This document shows positions 33,601 to 39,450 of a stretch of 64,000 bases of DNA, in pieces. Origin of the DNA: G963674835 sp963674835 (GTDB lineage: Bacteria > Planctomycetota > Planctomycetia > Pirellulales > Thermoguttaceae). The DNA lies in NCBI GenBank assembly GCA_963674835.2, contig CAXXKC010000003.1, positions 2,852,001 to 2,916,000 on the forward strand, written 5' to 3'. A model generated the notes under the pieces. It did no database searches. It was not told where the DNA came from and worked only from the letters and a program-made list of their open reading frames with translations. The position numbers and the translations under genes were made by a program. The number at the start of each line of letters is the position of its first letter. Position 1 is the stretch's first letter.

Positions 33601-36600
33601 TGGTTCGCCATCGCACAGAGACGGTCTATGATTCCCACGGTCGCACGGCCGTTTCGCGAGCCAATATCCGCGTTGTCGTCGATGGGTCGGGCAACATTTT
33701 GTCGACCAGTTACGCCGACGTCCAGGAGACTTTCTACGAATACGATGCAGCCGGTCGTGTCGTATGCACAACACAACAAGGCTATACGAGCGGTAGCGTA
33801 ACCGTGGCCGTCGCCACGCAAACCCGCTACGACGACAATGGCCGCGTTATTGCCGAGAGTGGCGCCTATGATGCGTCAACTCAAACAGTCACCTGGTCCG
33901 AGGCAGACCAGTCCTACACCGATGGTTCGATCCTCGTGCCCACCAAGCTGTATGAGTACGACGCGCACGGTCGGTTAACGGCCGTCGTGTTGCCCGAGGT
34001 GGCGGATCCGAATGCAGGCGGCCAGCCTGCCCGGCCCCGCTACGAGTATGCCTACGACACGTTTGGTCGCCAGACACTCATCCGTGATTCACTTGGCCAC
34101 GAGACCCGCTTCACTTACGATGCGCAGGGCAACCAGCTCAGCCGCACACTCCCCTTGGGCTTCGGCCCCGATGGGATCCTTGGCACGGCCGACGACGGCA
34201 CATTGCCCGAGGGCAACTTCACTGAACAGTTCGAGTACGACGACCTGAACAGGCAGACGCTGCATGTCTCGTTCGAGGGTGCCGTAACGGCCAGTGTTTA
34301 CGACGCGGACACAGGACGACTCATCGAGACACGATACTACGACGACGTGGCCGTCTACAACGGTGGCGCCGGCAGTCCGGCGGAGATCACCGCATACACG
34401 TACAACGCATTCGGCCGCCAGATTGAGGTGGTCCAGGATCGCGACGGTGATCTGCTGACCACGTCCGATCAGCGAGTGACCGACAATACGTTCAACGCAC
34501 TCGGACAACTCATTGCGGTTGCCACGTCTGAGGGAACGATCCACTACGAGTACGAGCCGGTCACGGGCCTACGCACGCGGACCTATACGGGTAGCGCAGA
34601 CACCGGCGGGTCTGTGGCCGGTGACGGCATTGCCGTGACCGACACGGTCTATACGTACGACACGCTGGGCCGCCTGGACGCAGTAACGGTTGCCGAACGG
34701 TTCGATACGCCGCTGGCCACACCGGAGGTGACCGACTACGTCTATGACTTGATGGGCAATCTCGACGAAACCCGATCGCCCGGCGACGTGATTTCAGACT
34801 ACCAGTACGACGATCTGAATCGTCTGGACATCTTGCGGCACTTCCGCGACACCGATGCCAACGGCACATACGACTCGGGCGTTGACGCACTGCTGGCCGA
34901 GTTCGACTATGATGTGCGGGCTGACGGCCGTCGAACGGGCGTGACCGAGACGGACGATCAAGGCCGTCAAACTCGCATCGACTGGGTCTACGACAGTCTG
35001 GGCCGGTTGACCCGGGAGTCGTACGACAGCCACGATGATTCGCTGGACTTCGTAGCCGACTACGTGTTTGACCTGGTCGGCAATCGCTTGGCGAAGAAGA
35101 CCGATACCGACCCCACCTTCTCGGGCGAGCCCGCGTTTGACGAAGTGATCGACTACGTCTACGATGCGAACGATCGCCTGCTTACCGAGACCAAGGACGA
35201 CCTCACGGCGGCCAATGAAGACCGGTTCACCGAATATGCGTACGACCATACACAGCAGACCGGCAAAACGGTCTACGAGGGCCTCGACGACACAGGCACG
35301 AAGCTGAGCGAGACGACGAACACCTATAACCGGCAAGGCCGTCTGGCCAAGGTCGAGATCGATTCCGACGGCAACGGTGATCTGGAGCGGCGCGAGGAGT
35401 ACGAATATGACGACCGTGGAATTCGGACCGCAAAGACGGAGACCGTTGACACGGACAGTGACGGGGATCTGGCCGATGAAACACCGCAGCGGACCGAGTA
35501 CCTGGTCGATCATCACAACCCGACCGGCTACGCGCAGGTACTCGAAGAGACCGACGCGAATCAGCAACTCATCACCAAGTCCTACACGATCGGTCACGAC
35601 GTGTTTGCGGAGGCCATCGCGGTTGGTCAGGTTCGCCGCATGATCAAAGACGGACACAGCAGCACGCGACTGTTGGTCGACGCTACGGGTCAGCCTCTAT
35701 CCGGGCAGGTCTACGCCTACGACGCCTACGGCAACGCGATCGGATTCGATCCTGCCAGTGCCCTGACCTCGCATCTCTACAGTGGCGAGCGTTTCGACGC
35801 GACGACGGGTCTACAGTACCTGCGGGCGCGCTACTACAACCCGGCCACGGGCCGTTTCAATCGCCTTGATCCTTTTGCCGGCAACATGCGGGATCCCCAG
35901 AGCCTGCATAAGTACCTGTATACTCACGCGGATCCAATGAATGCGATTGATCCCTCCGGACTGTTCACTCTCGGCAGCGTACTGTCGAGCATGAATATCA
36001 GAGGCAAATTGCGCGGGATGAAGTTGGAAGTCCAGTCAAAGGTTCTGCGCGAGGCCGGGAAGAAGATTCTAGAAAACATGATCAAGAAAGGTATTCGCTC
36101 GTTCATCATTGACCGTGCCTTTGGAGACCATATTACAGCAATCAAACATCAGCTTGTCCTGCTGGCTGTCGACATGACAACTGCTCCGGCCTGGGTCACG
36201 CAGACGGTTGATGTGTTCCTCCAAGTGTACGAGTTCATTTCTGGGTTACTTGGATCAGCGAAGGCCTTTCTGCCGACGACGTCGAGTGTGATCATTGCGT
36301 TTTGGTCATCGTTGCCTGACGGCGCCGGTGAGTTTGGCACAAAGCTTGGGAACGGCCTAAAATGGGCGCGCCGTGGGAAATACCTCGCATTGGGTGCTGC
36401 GGCTGCGGTTGGGCTACCGCTGTTTTTAGGGTTTTCCGGAAGACTGCTAACAGAGTTCGGCTATCCCACCACGATCGATGTCTCCGTTGCTGGGGGGGTG
36501 CTTGCGGATCTTCAGTGTTTGATAGGGGCATTGCCATATACGACACATGGAGAGCCGCTTGTCAATGTGTTCGGCAGAGCACTTTCGCCATTCTTCAGTG

Positions 36601-36803
36601 AGTTGGAGTTACTTCCTCAAGTCGTGCCTTCTCTGAACAACATCGTAGCTGTGGAATTCGACAAGATCATTGCGGAAATGCGCCGGATGGTTCAGGCGAC
36701 CTCCGGTGGCATCCCTGCATCGATTGAGGCCGCAGCGAGAAGCTACGCCGAACAGATAGACGAACTGTTCAGCCCACACATTGACGTTAGCATTGGTTTC
36801 TGA
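15621..36803 (+). CDS. giant secreted multidomain adhesin/RHS-repeat protein (about 7060 residues)
   Basis: N-terminal LEPLEERRLL (34-43) is the planctomycete extracytoplasmic signature. Domains in order, with rough residues: RTX-like GGxGND repeats (152-198); VCBS/cadherin-like (400-495); seven Calx-beta units (503-1320); H-type-lectin-like region (1329-1600); five cadherin repeats with xDENS/TGxIxVAD (1603-2108); fibro-slime/PA14-like domain (2112-2322); CBM6-like domain (2489-2635); two He_PIG repeats (2792-2990); vWA domain with MIDAS DESGSMEG (about 3044-3274); a long He_PIG array with the RPxxTSxP pattern (3330-4823); YD/RHS repeats (5024-6780) ending in the RHS core RARYYNPATGRFNRLDP and DPSGL; then a 280-residue non-repetitive tail with hydrophobic stretches. 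Adhesion or contact-dependent delivery is inferred from the domains. ATG 15621 is set by its ribosome-binding site. Confidence 0.9.
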   Translation: MRSYPSRWNTMLARLGFRRKKSRGPDLRHRHSLLEPLEERRLLTVTTFFNNTTGALRLTAGTGTDEIIVAANAAGEVTNDDVVLLDSQSQPILAANVTSITANGSTDGNLIDLRGVTSSDFVASPAISVQGADDDAEDADDLIFGSLDFANNIDGGEGNDIIVGGAGNDNLVGGSGNDTLDGGEGNDIMQGGAGNDTYLFSDSATGVPASVTINESLGTDTLNFTSVTTPVVVDLAGGAFSYDNVEGTILPAGSVESATGPIRPFLDLNGSSSPGLDSTAEFNVNGPAIDLVDAVAILADADSANLVSLTVTITNPLDGAAETLTATGTGNIQIVDNGSHTIQLSGQATVAEYRSVLQTVQYQDTSGSPNTTPRVIEFTASDGSYESLVAASVVTFTSANNPPQAVDDAIELDEGATATVLVGGATSLLANDTDVDPGDTLTVDATPVVAPTHGSVVLNSDGTFSYTHDGSENFTDSFVYQIRDTAGATSTATVAITITPVQWQVKIEAIDANAAETGSGETANPGQFLVTRYLDPDMNGSLYVFYTFSGTAENGDDVTNLPGYVLIPAGQATAVINVNVTNDNDKEGTETVTLTLNNNANYTVGSPNAATVNIADNDQWMVRIEATDAEAAELGSGEGSNPGQFTVTRYGETDLTHSLYVYYAFSGTAENGDDVTNLPGYVLIPAGQATAVINVNVTNDNTKESTETVTLTLNNNSRYTVGSPNAATVNIADNDQWMVRIEATDAEAAELGSGEGSNPGQFTVTRYGETDLTHSLYVYYAFSGTAENGDDVSNLPGYVLIPAGQTTAVINVNVTNDNTKESTETVTLTLNNNSRYTVGSPNAATVNIADNDQWMVRIEATDAEAAELGSGEGSNPGQFTVTRYGETDLTHSLYVYYAFSGTAENGDDVSNLPGYVLIPAGQTTAVINVNVTNDNTKESTETVTLTLNNNSRYTVGSPNAATVNIADNDQWMVRIEATDAEAAELGSGEGSNPGQFTVTRYGETDLTHSLYVYYAFSGTAENGDDVTNLPGYVLIPAGQTTAVINVNVTNDNTKESTETVTLTLNNNSRYTVGSPNAATVNILDNDQWLVRIEATDAEAAELGSGEGSNPGQFTVTRYGETDLTHSKWVVLTYGGTAESGDDYGSVSTLVIIPAGATTATVDVNVINDNVKEATETVTATISLNSGYTIGTPSAATVNILDNDQWFIRVEATDPDAAEPREVVAGDAGQFTVTRYGETDLTYAKWVFLSYGGTATSDSDYDELSTLVIIPAGETSATLNVNPLEDTRTEGDETVTANVSTNSGYNVGTPSSATVTIADDPSDLPFDPTLMIGEFNQRTFDQDDADTWVTVNLRGNYTAPVVIAQPPSYAGTQAATVRVRNVTSTSFQMQIDEWDYLDGAHSTETISYLVVEKGLHVLDDGTILVAGDLTAADEDWASESYPIEFAATPVLLTQVQTYNGSAAVATRQRNASTTGFEVSVQEEEAADHAHFPETVGYVALETVAGENVGIRFESGRTAETVTDTASTYNFAQVFRKNPLFLGSISSVNDTDPVSLRYTTLTAADVGLLAQEEESVTGSDLTHGAETVDYLAFEFAGYLWRKENQPPVVADQTFHINENSVEGTVVGTIVATDANPQDQLTYTVTSGNESGAFAIDAETGAIEVADSSLLDHEAVATYVLNLVVNDPLGLSDTATITIEVDDLNESPVILPQTFTLDENSPNGTVVGTVAFSDEDIGQTLTCVILTGNEDGTFALDPSTGEITVADSTRLNYEALSIHHLTVWVADDASPEPAETTAALTIQINDVNEAPGVLDQVLTVAEDSPNGTQVGRIVVSFLDAGETVSFEILSGNEAGAFALDPSTGEITVADSSLLDFEAGPTSYVLAVRTTDSGTPPLATDTTITINIVDANEAPLIDDQTFHVDENSAIGTVVGTVIASDPDAGDSLQFNIVAGNYGIAGPGVFGIDAGTGLLLIADPAQLNHEVTGSYELIVQVTDAGTGRLHDSAVITVHVDDVNEAPLVANESLVVGASWPVGTFVGAVDAQDPDAGDSLSYSITAGNEGDIFSIDASSGEVRVAAALGSGPYSLTIQAADAGGLTGTGTIDIVVDPNAPAAFVLDATVRDFRADHPDFEGSISGGVTGMVSTTLGTDGRPIFVGSPGDGAITSSETFNQWYNDVDGVNLGTTKQLTFTQSTTDPTVYEFYDDTFWPIDGELFSTQGEPELSGSDGLNHNFHFTLEMHASFTYRPQQYFDIIRADDDLWIYVNNQLVVDLGGVHAPLGTTIQLDNLGLVAGETYPFDLFYAERHTTQSHLEVATTIEDLVPSQEGYLIVEEDRFRTDDTSVTDQPMTFFVPDNPVALAFSYEDLQFDTDDPDSINDAFELALVDANGESLVPTIGTGRDAFFNVTEGEGPQLAEGVGMLADGTVVVDISHLVPGTQPQLIARLVNNDGVNNGYDDQATEVRIPGGFVLLDAWPLPVLQDGAYMASAGQVVVEAEHPADVAPGTAQDWTTIDDALASGTTALVSGPNTGVDTGDATTGPRVDYTLELDTPGDYYVWVRMQGAGSGDDSLNVGLNGTLVSAGGLAAPSTGSWQWANLVGGAPLVVNIATAGVHTLSLWMREDGVQVDKLLLTQDAGFTPTGFGPAESTLDPVPPVAPPNFWMPQDADFDLLSDVTAGFHVEYGRTSFSEAGDLLLADFALTSNGQYHVRGDQGPLLVGVTNFSDLTVSLAEPDGVTPEGIAYYDISTWAFTGTDDQLVAGDVVAGDAAEPLALAFYNPLRVQFTYDLVVLGALNRSPEITSTPIEEISLANLNSFGYQYDARAVDPDGDDVSYTLLNGPEGMTIAADGTITWNPAGAAQAGAYQVALVATDTLGALSEVQSYILQVVDVPNRPPQFTSTPIVDAYVGVPYAYAATAFDIDGDVLSFEDASGTPQTGFAVDAATGAATWTPTADLAGQIVEVTLRVEDRADADPDQLYDEQTYQIYVHADPLNLPPVITSEPSTFYRLPGTSSEATGDVTHTALEYQLDPGSVETLTVGVTLPLGDAPIMGADIIFIVDESGSMEGEHDWLDEMILDLEDELVSREITDNRYGLVGYARSNPAPHSLLVGGDLFGTAQEFAWATRGLATSGGQEDGWDGIDFALDRYDFRPDAAVNIILVTDEDRDVYDPSVTYSGLLTELLAMGAVLNVVVNATYTDSSLETTVGVDSEGRAFVPDGSGSYTFSEGYSFVRDSGTTEEDYVTMAWETGGATWDLNQLRAGGLVATSFTDAFVSIKANEIESQLAIDCIASDPIFTNLTGQLMGVEAGQIANFDIQLLGDGQAHAFDLEFVRVGTGMLLGSIPVTVNMADYIYDVDAIDPDPLDTVTYELVGDTHGAQFDSATGLMTWAPLDAGEYQFTVRASDGNGGEDTQTWTVQVGTTSDGNNDPYITSTPPTEATVDKSYQYMVTATDPDGDPLSYYLSSPETVPEGMEIDPVSGILSWGEPVWGTYDLSIRVADGRGGYAHQDFTLDVDDRTISNRAPEIDSLPVTSAVADESYRYQVHATDPDADVLTFDLLDYPEGMVINAQTGLVVWDPDYTHVGSQPVIVRVRDSWGGSDLQMFEIDVISLNDPPVITSVPQGLAGVGTEWTYQVTASDPNGDVLTYALHPNLAPSGMAIDSETGWVSWTPGVGSTGYHQVMVLVDDGRGGIDEQGFILKVTDNSPPKITSVPTTISRVDQEYTYTIVAVDPDPEDTLSYSVDRVSLERGMQLTDNVLTWTPYIAGDYPITVTVTDSEGAGIRQTFTLRIVEAANKPPVITSIPTGPALVGQQYIYELSGYDPDEGDTIAFALDDGPTGATVNLVNGQYVLTWTPTAEGTFGIRVVANDNRGASTYQWFDLPVVAQAAPNEPPTIRSVPTGPAHVGYEWTYEIDAYDPDNDPITLSIDQFSRDRGMTLTGNTLSWTPTADGNFEVIIAVSDGVNAPSTQTFTLPVVVQAPDNAAPAFTSRPTAPAYVGVPYQYHVTAEDPDGDPIVFSVDEASSQRGVEIDGAGHLSWTPAAAGNYTIVITAAAGNDGDGGIAWQEFILPVVAEMPANQAPVIDSLPPRSARVGEFYRYQVAAHDPNGDEFIYLLQGAPAGMTISPDGLLEYLPEQIGSFDVRLVVQDVHGAQAIQTFTVPVNEEVTVNDPPQITSTPLGPAVADRQYRYQVTADDPDGDVVMFSLDPDSIARGATIDSATGLLTWTPTRGGTFRMTVTASDGSAAATQTFDLPVIDNAPPQITSTPVRTFDVNTGDYRYEVTAVDPNPGDVDTLVYSLFTDAIGMTIHPDTGVVEWVEPALGVYEVTVVVTDDDGASAWQTYGLQVYNANVNNAPTINTLARATIQVGQLYQHQVDASDADGDPLTYVLESGPTGLTIDSGGMVRWQTTVDDINETGSPHIFRVHVEDGRGGVSASVDFPIDVIPTPAPNSPPQIESTPLGGAIVGQEYAYDAVATDPDGDMIAWSLDAAPTGMTIDWSSGHLEWTPSSGQLGEHQVVVRATDTFGAAATQTFTLRVQSLNAPPQITSTPTTRATEQTTYTYRATATDSDGNLDQLTFSLVEGPVGFGLGVDTGPGWQEFTWTVPQGFAQADPYIVAIRVSDGQASQIQRFGLVVGTEQDLLNEPPMITSQPAVRAAAGDTYTYQVTIDDEDPGTVTFSSAITPDPGVSINPATGLLTWANVPAGVHTIQVTATDSAGLSCWQTYTLAVAVNTPPSINSLPITEVAAGALYRYNVLASDPDLANGDWLSYTLENVPAELTDKLTIDSVGRVRWQTTDADPPGTVVFDVVVSDSYGQTATQQVNLQVVTDTTSPNAAVVATPAEVIVGGQTLIRLITSDNVGVVRRSITVTQQGQPTGTTYQIDATGQITLTMDTPGMFDITAEVEDAAGNITVTDPVVVHVTDPSNLSPVITILSPGGGVVLDELAEVIGSIDDPNDDPVTYSVVLVSAADGSEIHLGTFSGERTNESLGAAIDPTVLPNGSYRLQVTATDGISPPSFASRTVMVESNLKLGNFQIAFVDMEIQMAGFPISIIRSYDTFRAGTKGDFGYGWNLELATAKMEITHPYGGDFVAGSRVTITLPDNSRQEFIFQPEPQGNQFYTTHYTPAFVPASAKTTGTLDGPYAELIPDGYGGFIDPYTDWGYQPQSLWFTTREGVEYELKVATGELTKLTDRNGNTLRFSDNSIIASSGTGIQITRVGGRITQIVDPSGNRVSYQYDPVTGDLVGFTNRMGETVEFVYDQSLTHRPHYLTEIIDPLGISVLKTEFDPSTGQLTTLKDALENTAGFTVRRDLDDGRAVEAITDAMGVPTERVLDSDGNVVRLIQRLADNADAALRRYQVTVFRYDDNGNQTHESVPFEVTGDAGKYDDVPDPLVWNTRVFYDANGNVLFEADALGNLTINTYNDWGQLVTTTDPLGGITRNTYDSRGNLTAVRDPAGVVTRFSYSTNGDVTAIRDGNNNLVGQFTYDGNGNATSTTDPASQTQHFCYDAQGNQTLSYSHWTNPDEPTDQKTIVSRNDYDREGRATGTQHYELEGHLTFTSSTQLDTYTPLLSAAITLDAAGQVVGEVNQFDSVSETIRDIRGLAIETRTDVLDNQGNPAVQLTRTVYDANGNVIVRTDPFIEGQSASIYATRLLYDDLGRSVGTQRLEGVDIAVTQDAQDNWSVSVVDYGTVILTTEAHYDSTGRVDYAVDSQGFETRYTFDAAGRTIQTRAQSLDEAGQTVWLVTRAVYDANGRTIASSSAYVDGTSVENIQGTLTEYDAAGRVLATKRVQGLDIQITTEATGVIASVVSPGTDISTTETVYDAVTGRVTQAIDSHGQETHNMYDAAGRTIETRTQSRDEAGQIVWLVTLTVYDDTTGQILLSTEPYVEGTPTAEIYATLVLYDAAGRAIGTERLKGVEIQITTDTEGNQSASVVDSGTVVWGTASVYNDLGQLTRSIGRHAPGESGPATDYEYNAFGRPVATIGPVVLDEMTGELVRHRTETVYDSHGRTAVSRANIRVVVDGSGNILSTSYADVQETFYEYDAAGRVVCTTQQGYTSGSVTVAVATQTRYDDNGRVIAESGAYDASTQTVTWSEADQSYTDGSILVPTKLYEYDAHGRLTAVVLPEVADPNAGGQPARPRYEYAYDTFGRQTLIRDSLGHETRFTYDAQGNQLSRTLPLGFGPDGILGTADDGTLPEGNFTEQFEYDDLNRQTLHVSFEGAVTASVYDADTGRLIETRYYDDVAVYNGGAGSPAEITAYTYNAFGRQIEVVQDRDGDLLTTSDQRVTDNTFNALGQLIAVATSEGTIHYEYEPVTGLRTRTYTGSADTGGSVAGDGIAVTDTVYTYDTLGRLDAVTVAERFDTPLATPEVTDYVYDLMGNLDETRSPGDVISDYQYDDLNRLDILRHFRDTDANGTYDSGVDALLAEFDYDVRADGRRTGVTETDDQGRQTRIDWVYDSLGRLTRESYDSHDDSLDFVADYVFDLVGNRLAKKTDTDPTFSGEPAFDEVIDYVYDANDRLLTETKDDLTAANEDRFTEYAYDHTQQTGKTVYEGLDDTGTKLSETTNTYNRQGRLAKVEIDSDGNGDLERREEYEYDDRGIRTAKTETVDTDSDGDLADETPQRTEYLVDHHNPTGYAQVLEETDANQQLITKSYTIGHDVFAEAIAVGQVRRMIKDGHSSTRLLVDATGQPLSGQVYAYDAYGNAIGFDPASALTSHLYSGERFDATTGLQYLRARYYNPATGRFNRLDPFAGNMRDPQSLHKYLYTHADPMNAIDPSGLFTLGSVLSSMNIRGKLRGMKLEVQSKVLREAGKKILENMIKKGIRSFIIDRAFGDHITAIKHQLVLLAVDMTTAPAWVTQTVDVFLQVYEFISGLLGSAKAFLPTTSSVIIAFWSSLPDGAGEFGTKLGNGLKWARRGKYLALGAAAAVGLPLFLGFSGRLLTEFGYPTTIDVSVAGGVLADLQCLIGALPYTTHGEPLVNVFGRALSPFFSELELLPQVVPSLNNIVAVEFDKIIAEMRRMVQATSGGIPASIEAAARSYAEQIDELFSPHIDVSIGF
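17124..19580 (+). repeat. tandem Calx-beta repeats, 351 bp period, near-identical units
   Basis: The DQW(M/L)VRIEATDAEAAELGSGEGSNPGQF unit start recurs at 17475, 17826, 18177, 18528 and 18879, exactly 351 bases (117 residues) apart. The four units from 17475 to 18878 are nearly identical at the DNA level, including third codon positions; the first unit and the last two are diverged. This pattern points to recent duplication or gene conversion. Confidence 0.92.
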
Positions 36804-37177
36804 ATGAGGAAGGTGATGGCCACCACGCATGGGCGCTTCGTTCACTGCCGAACTGTCGGGATAGGGGTAGCTAGACAGGTCTGGTTTCTGGTTCATGTCA
36901 TCCGACAACTGACGTTCAAGAAGGGCTTAACCGGAGACGCAAATCGTTGGTTGTAACAAGCGCGAGACACGTGCGGCCGACAAGTGAAACCAGTGCTCTC
37001 TTCTCCTCTTCGGTGCGCGCCTTTTTCAGGTCACGCGCCGATCTCAATGACTCAAAGTGAAAAGAGTGTGACAATAGGGACTGGCTCCTGACTTCAACAT
37101 GCTGTACTGTGGGATAAATCGCTTTCGTCCGGTGGTGAGTCCCCTTTATTGCCGACTTTGAGTGATGAGGTGTTGCC
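36804..37177. other. intergenic region after giant gene
   Basis: A 50-codon ORF (36804-36956) begins directly after the giant gene's TGA, the position where an immunity gene would sit, but it has no ribosome-binding site and no recognisable features. A minus-strand protein-like stretch (36916-37100, FESLRSARDLKKARTEEEKRALVSLVG) has no convincing start. Nothing else is evident. Confidence 0.4.
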
Positions 37178-37954
37178 GTGAGGGTTAGGCTTGTCGACGT
37201 GGAGCTGCTCGACGCATCGGCGAAGTCCGGCATGTTCGCGCTGCTCGATGAACACTTTGAGGACGCCGACCACGCGTGTTTCGAGCGGGATCTGGCCGAA
37301 AAGTCGTGTGTTCTGCTGGTGGAAGACGATGGGCGGCTGGCTGGCTTCACGACGTTGCATCTCTACGGCAAGCAGTTCAACGGGGAGCCAATCCAGGTCG
37401 TCTACTCGGGCGATACACTGGTTCACAGCGACTACCGCCGCACCACCGGCTTCGCAAAGGGCTGGGCCGCCGCCATGCGGCGCTTTCTCGCCGACAAGCC
37501 GGACGTTCCGCTTTACTGGTTTCTCATCAGTTCGGGATTTCGGACTTATCGCTTTCTGCCCGTGTACTGGAGTAGCTTCTATCCGCGTTACAACAAGCAA
37601 ACACCGGAATGGTGGCAACGACTGTTGGACCGACTTGCCGGCGACCGTTTCGCCGATCGTTACGACGCCTCCACTGGACTGGTCCGGCTCCCGAAACCGC
37701 AGGTGCTGCGCAACGCCCGGAACGGGATCCCCGCAGGCCGGTTCGAGGATCCGCATATTGCCTACTTCGCCCGGCGCAACCCGGGCTACATGCAGGGCGA
37801 CGAACTCGCCTGCATTGCGCACATCCATCCCGACAACCTCACGCAGGGTGGACGTCGGATGTGGTTCGCAGAGGACCTCGAACTGGAGGTGGTTCGCAGA
37901 GCGAACAACGCCCGACTGCTCGTTAACCCAGAGAGTTCTCCGCAGCAAGGTTAA
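37178..37954 (+). CDS. GNAT-like acyltransferase family protein
   Basis: A 258-residue protein. The N-terminal half has the layout of a GNAT acetyltransferase: a LLVEDDGRLAGFTTL strand pair, VVYSGDTLVHSDYRRTTGFAKGWAAAMRRF resembling the acetyl-CoA pyrophosphate-binding turn and helix, and a following WFLISSGFRTYRFLPVYW strand/helix. The acceptor is unknown. GTG 37178 is preceded by GAGGTG. The next gene, a PaaK-like adenylate-forming ligase, begins 12 bases after its stop in the same direction, so the two probably act together, for example in activating and transferring an acyl group. Neither is a standard fatty-acid gene. Confidence 0.6.
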   Translation: MRVRLVDVELLDASAKSGMFALLDEHFEDADHACFERDLAEKSCVLLVEDDGRLAGFTTLHLYGKQFNGEPIQVVYSGDTLVHSDYRRTTGFAKGWAAAMRRFLADKPDVPLYWFLISSGFRTYRFLPVYWSSFYPRYNKQTPEWWQRLLDRLAGDRFADRYDASTGLVRLPKPQVLRNARNGIPAGRFEDPHIAYFARRNPGYMQGDELACIAHIHPDNLTQGGRRMWFAEDLELEVVRRANNARLLVNPESSPQQG

Positions 37955-37966
37955 GGCAGAGGCAAC

Positions 37967-39376
37967 GTGCCTGTCCCCCCAATTTCGCCTTCAGGCATCA
38001 ATACTCCCATGAACTCAGCAGGCACGAAAATCGGCATCCAGTGGCCTCCGGTCGCCGATCGGCGAACGGCAGCATTGTTGGCCATGCAGTTTTCGTTGGA
38101 ACGAACCCAGCAGCTGTCGTCCGAGACGATCAAGCAACAGCAGTTCGTTCAATTGGCTCAGGTTGCACGACACGCTAAAGATACCGTGTCGTTCTATCGC
38201 GACCGACTTGACGGCCTTTCAGAGACAATTACCTCCGAGACGCTCCGGGAAGTCTGGGACAGCATTCCTATCCTCACGCGAACGGATGTTCAAGAAGCGG
38301 GGGCAAGCCTCCACAGCGATCGGGTTCCCCAAAGCCACGGCAAGGTTCACGCACTGCTGACCTCGGGGGCAACAGGGCAGCCTGTCAAATGCCTCGGGAC
38401 GCAGATCACGCAGTTCTTTTGGCGGAGCATTACGATACGTGACCATTTGTGGCACAGGCGTGACTTTTCCAAGAAACTCGCCGCCATTCGCTACACCCGC
38501 GACACTTCCGCGGCACCGCCGGATGGCGCGGTTCATGACAACTGGGGAGAACCCGTTTGCTGGATTAGTGAAAGCGGATCGAGCACGCTGCTGACGACCG
38601 ACAGCACCGTGACTCAGCAGGCCGACTGGCTTCGCAAACACGATCCGGCCTACTTGATCGCTTATCCTTCCAATGTGAAGGCACTCGCCCGGCGATTCTT
38701 GGATCGTGGATGGTCGCTCCCCAGTCTGCTCCACGTCAGGTCGTTTGGTGAAATCCTGGAAAAGGACGTCCGAGATCTCTGCCGCCGGGCGTGGAACGTA
38801 CCGGTGATCGACTGTTACTCGAGTCAGGAAGTCGGCTACCTGGCGCTTGAATGTCCGGATGAGCCGGGTGTCTACCATATCCAGGCAGAGGCCGCCTACG
38901 TAGAGATACTCGATGACCAAGGCGAGCCATGTGTCCCTGGGGCCATCGGGCGCGTCGTCGTCTCCACGATGCACAACGCCGCCATGCCGCTGATCCGATA
39001 CGACTTGGGCGACTATGCCGAAGTTGGGGCGGCGTGTGCCTGCGGACGGGGATTGCCTACGCTAAAGCGCATTGTCGGCCGGCAACGAAACATGCTCACG
39101 TACCCCAGCGGCGAACAGCGTTGGCCCAGTCTGGGAGACGGCACGGACCTGGAAGGTCTGCCGAACATTCGTCAATTCCAAATCGCTCAGGTGGCGCTCG
39201 ATAAGCTCGAAGTTCGACTAGCCCTGCGCGAACCGTTTGACGCGGAGCAGGAAGACCAAATCGTCGAACATGTCCGTCGTACACTTGGTCATCCCTTCCG
39301 CGTTGATGTCCGCTACCTCGATGAGATACCTCGCAGCCCTTCCGGCAAGTTCGAAGAATTCCGATCGGAGTTGTAG
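37967..39376 (+). CDS. PaaK/CapK-like adenylate-forming ligase
   Basis: A 469-residue member of the phenylacetate-CoA ligase/coenzyme F390 synthetase-like branch of the ANL superfamily, which activates carboxylates as acyl-AMP. Visible are the P-loop-like TSGATGQPVKC, the SSQEVGYLALECP motif (equivalent to the YGxTE block), MPLIRYDLGDYAEVG with the ribose-binding Asp, a CACGRGLPTL segment with paired cysteines seen in this branch, IVGRQRNML, and the C-terminal PRSPSGKFEEF lysine motif. Substrate is not evident. GTG 37967 has a weak AGAGG; ATG 38009 (MNSAGTK) is equally plausible. CapK-type homologues are often linked to surface-polymer biosynthesis, which would fit its place behind a giant surface protein. 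Confidence 0.8.
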   Translation: MPVPPISPSGINTPMNSAGTKIGIQWPPVADRRTAALLAMQFSLERTQQLSSETIKQQQFVQLAQVARHAKDTVSFYRDRLDGLSETITSETLREVWDSIPILTRTDVQEAGASLHSDRVPQSHGKVHALLTSGATGQPVKCLGTQITQFFWRSITIRDHLWHRRDFSKKLAAIRYTRDTSAAPPDGAVHDNWGEPVCWISESGSSTLLTTDSTVTQQADWLRKHDPAYLIAYPSNVKALARRFLDRGWSLPSLLHVRSFGEILEKDVRDLCRRAWNVPVIDCYSSQEVGYLALECPDEPGVYHIQAEAAYVEILDDQGEPCVPGAIGRVVVSTMHNAAMPLIRYDLGDYAEVGAACACGRGLPTLKRIVGRQRNMLTYPSGEQRWPSLGDGTDLEGLPNIRQFQIAQVALDKLEVRLALREPFDAEQEDQIVEHVRRTLGHPFRVDVRYLDEIPRSPSGKFEEFRSEL

Positions 39377-39450
39377 GGCGCAGGGTGCGTCGGTCGACCG
39401 ACTCTTGCGCGCCGCGAGCCGCCCCGCAGCCCGCGACCGCACCGCATGTG

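Noticed and set aside
36804..36956. 50-codon ORF as an immunity gene for the RHS tail
   Set aside because: It has no ribosome-binding site and no family resemblance; only its position is suggestive.
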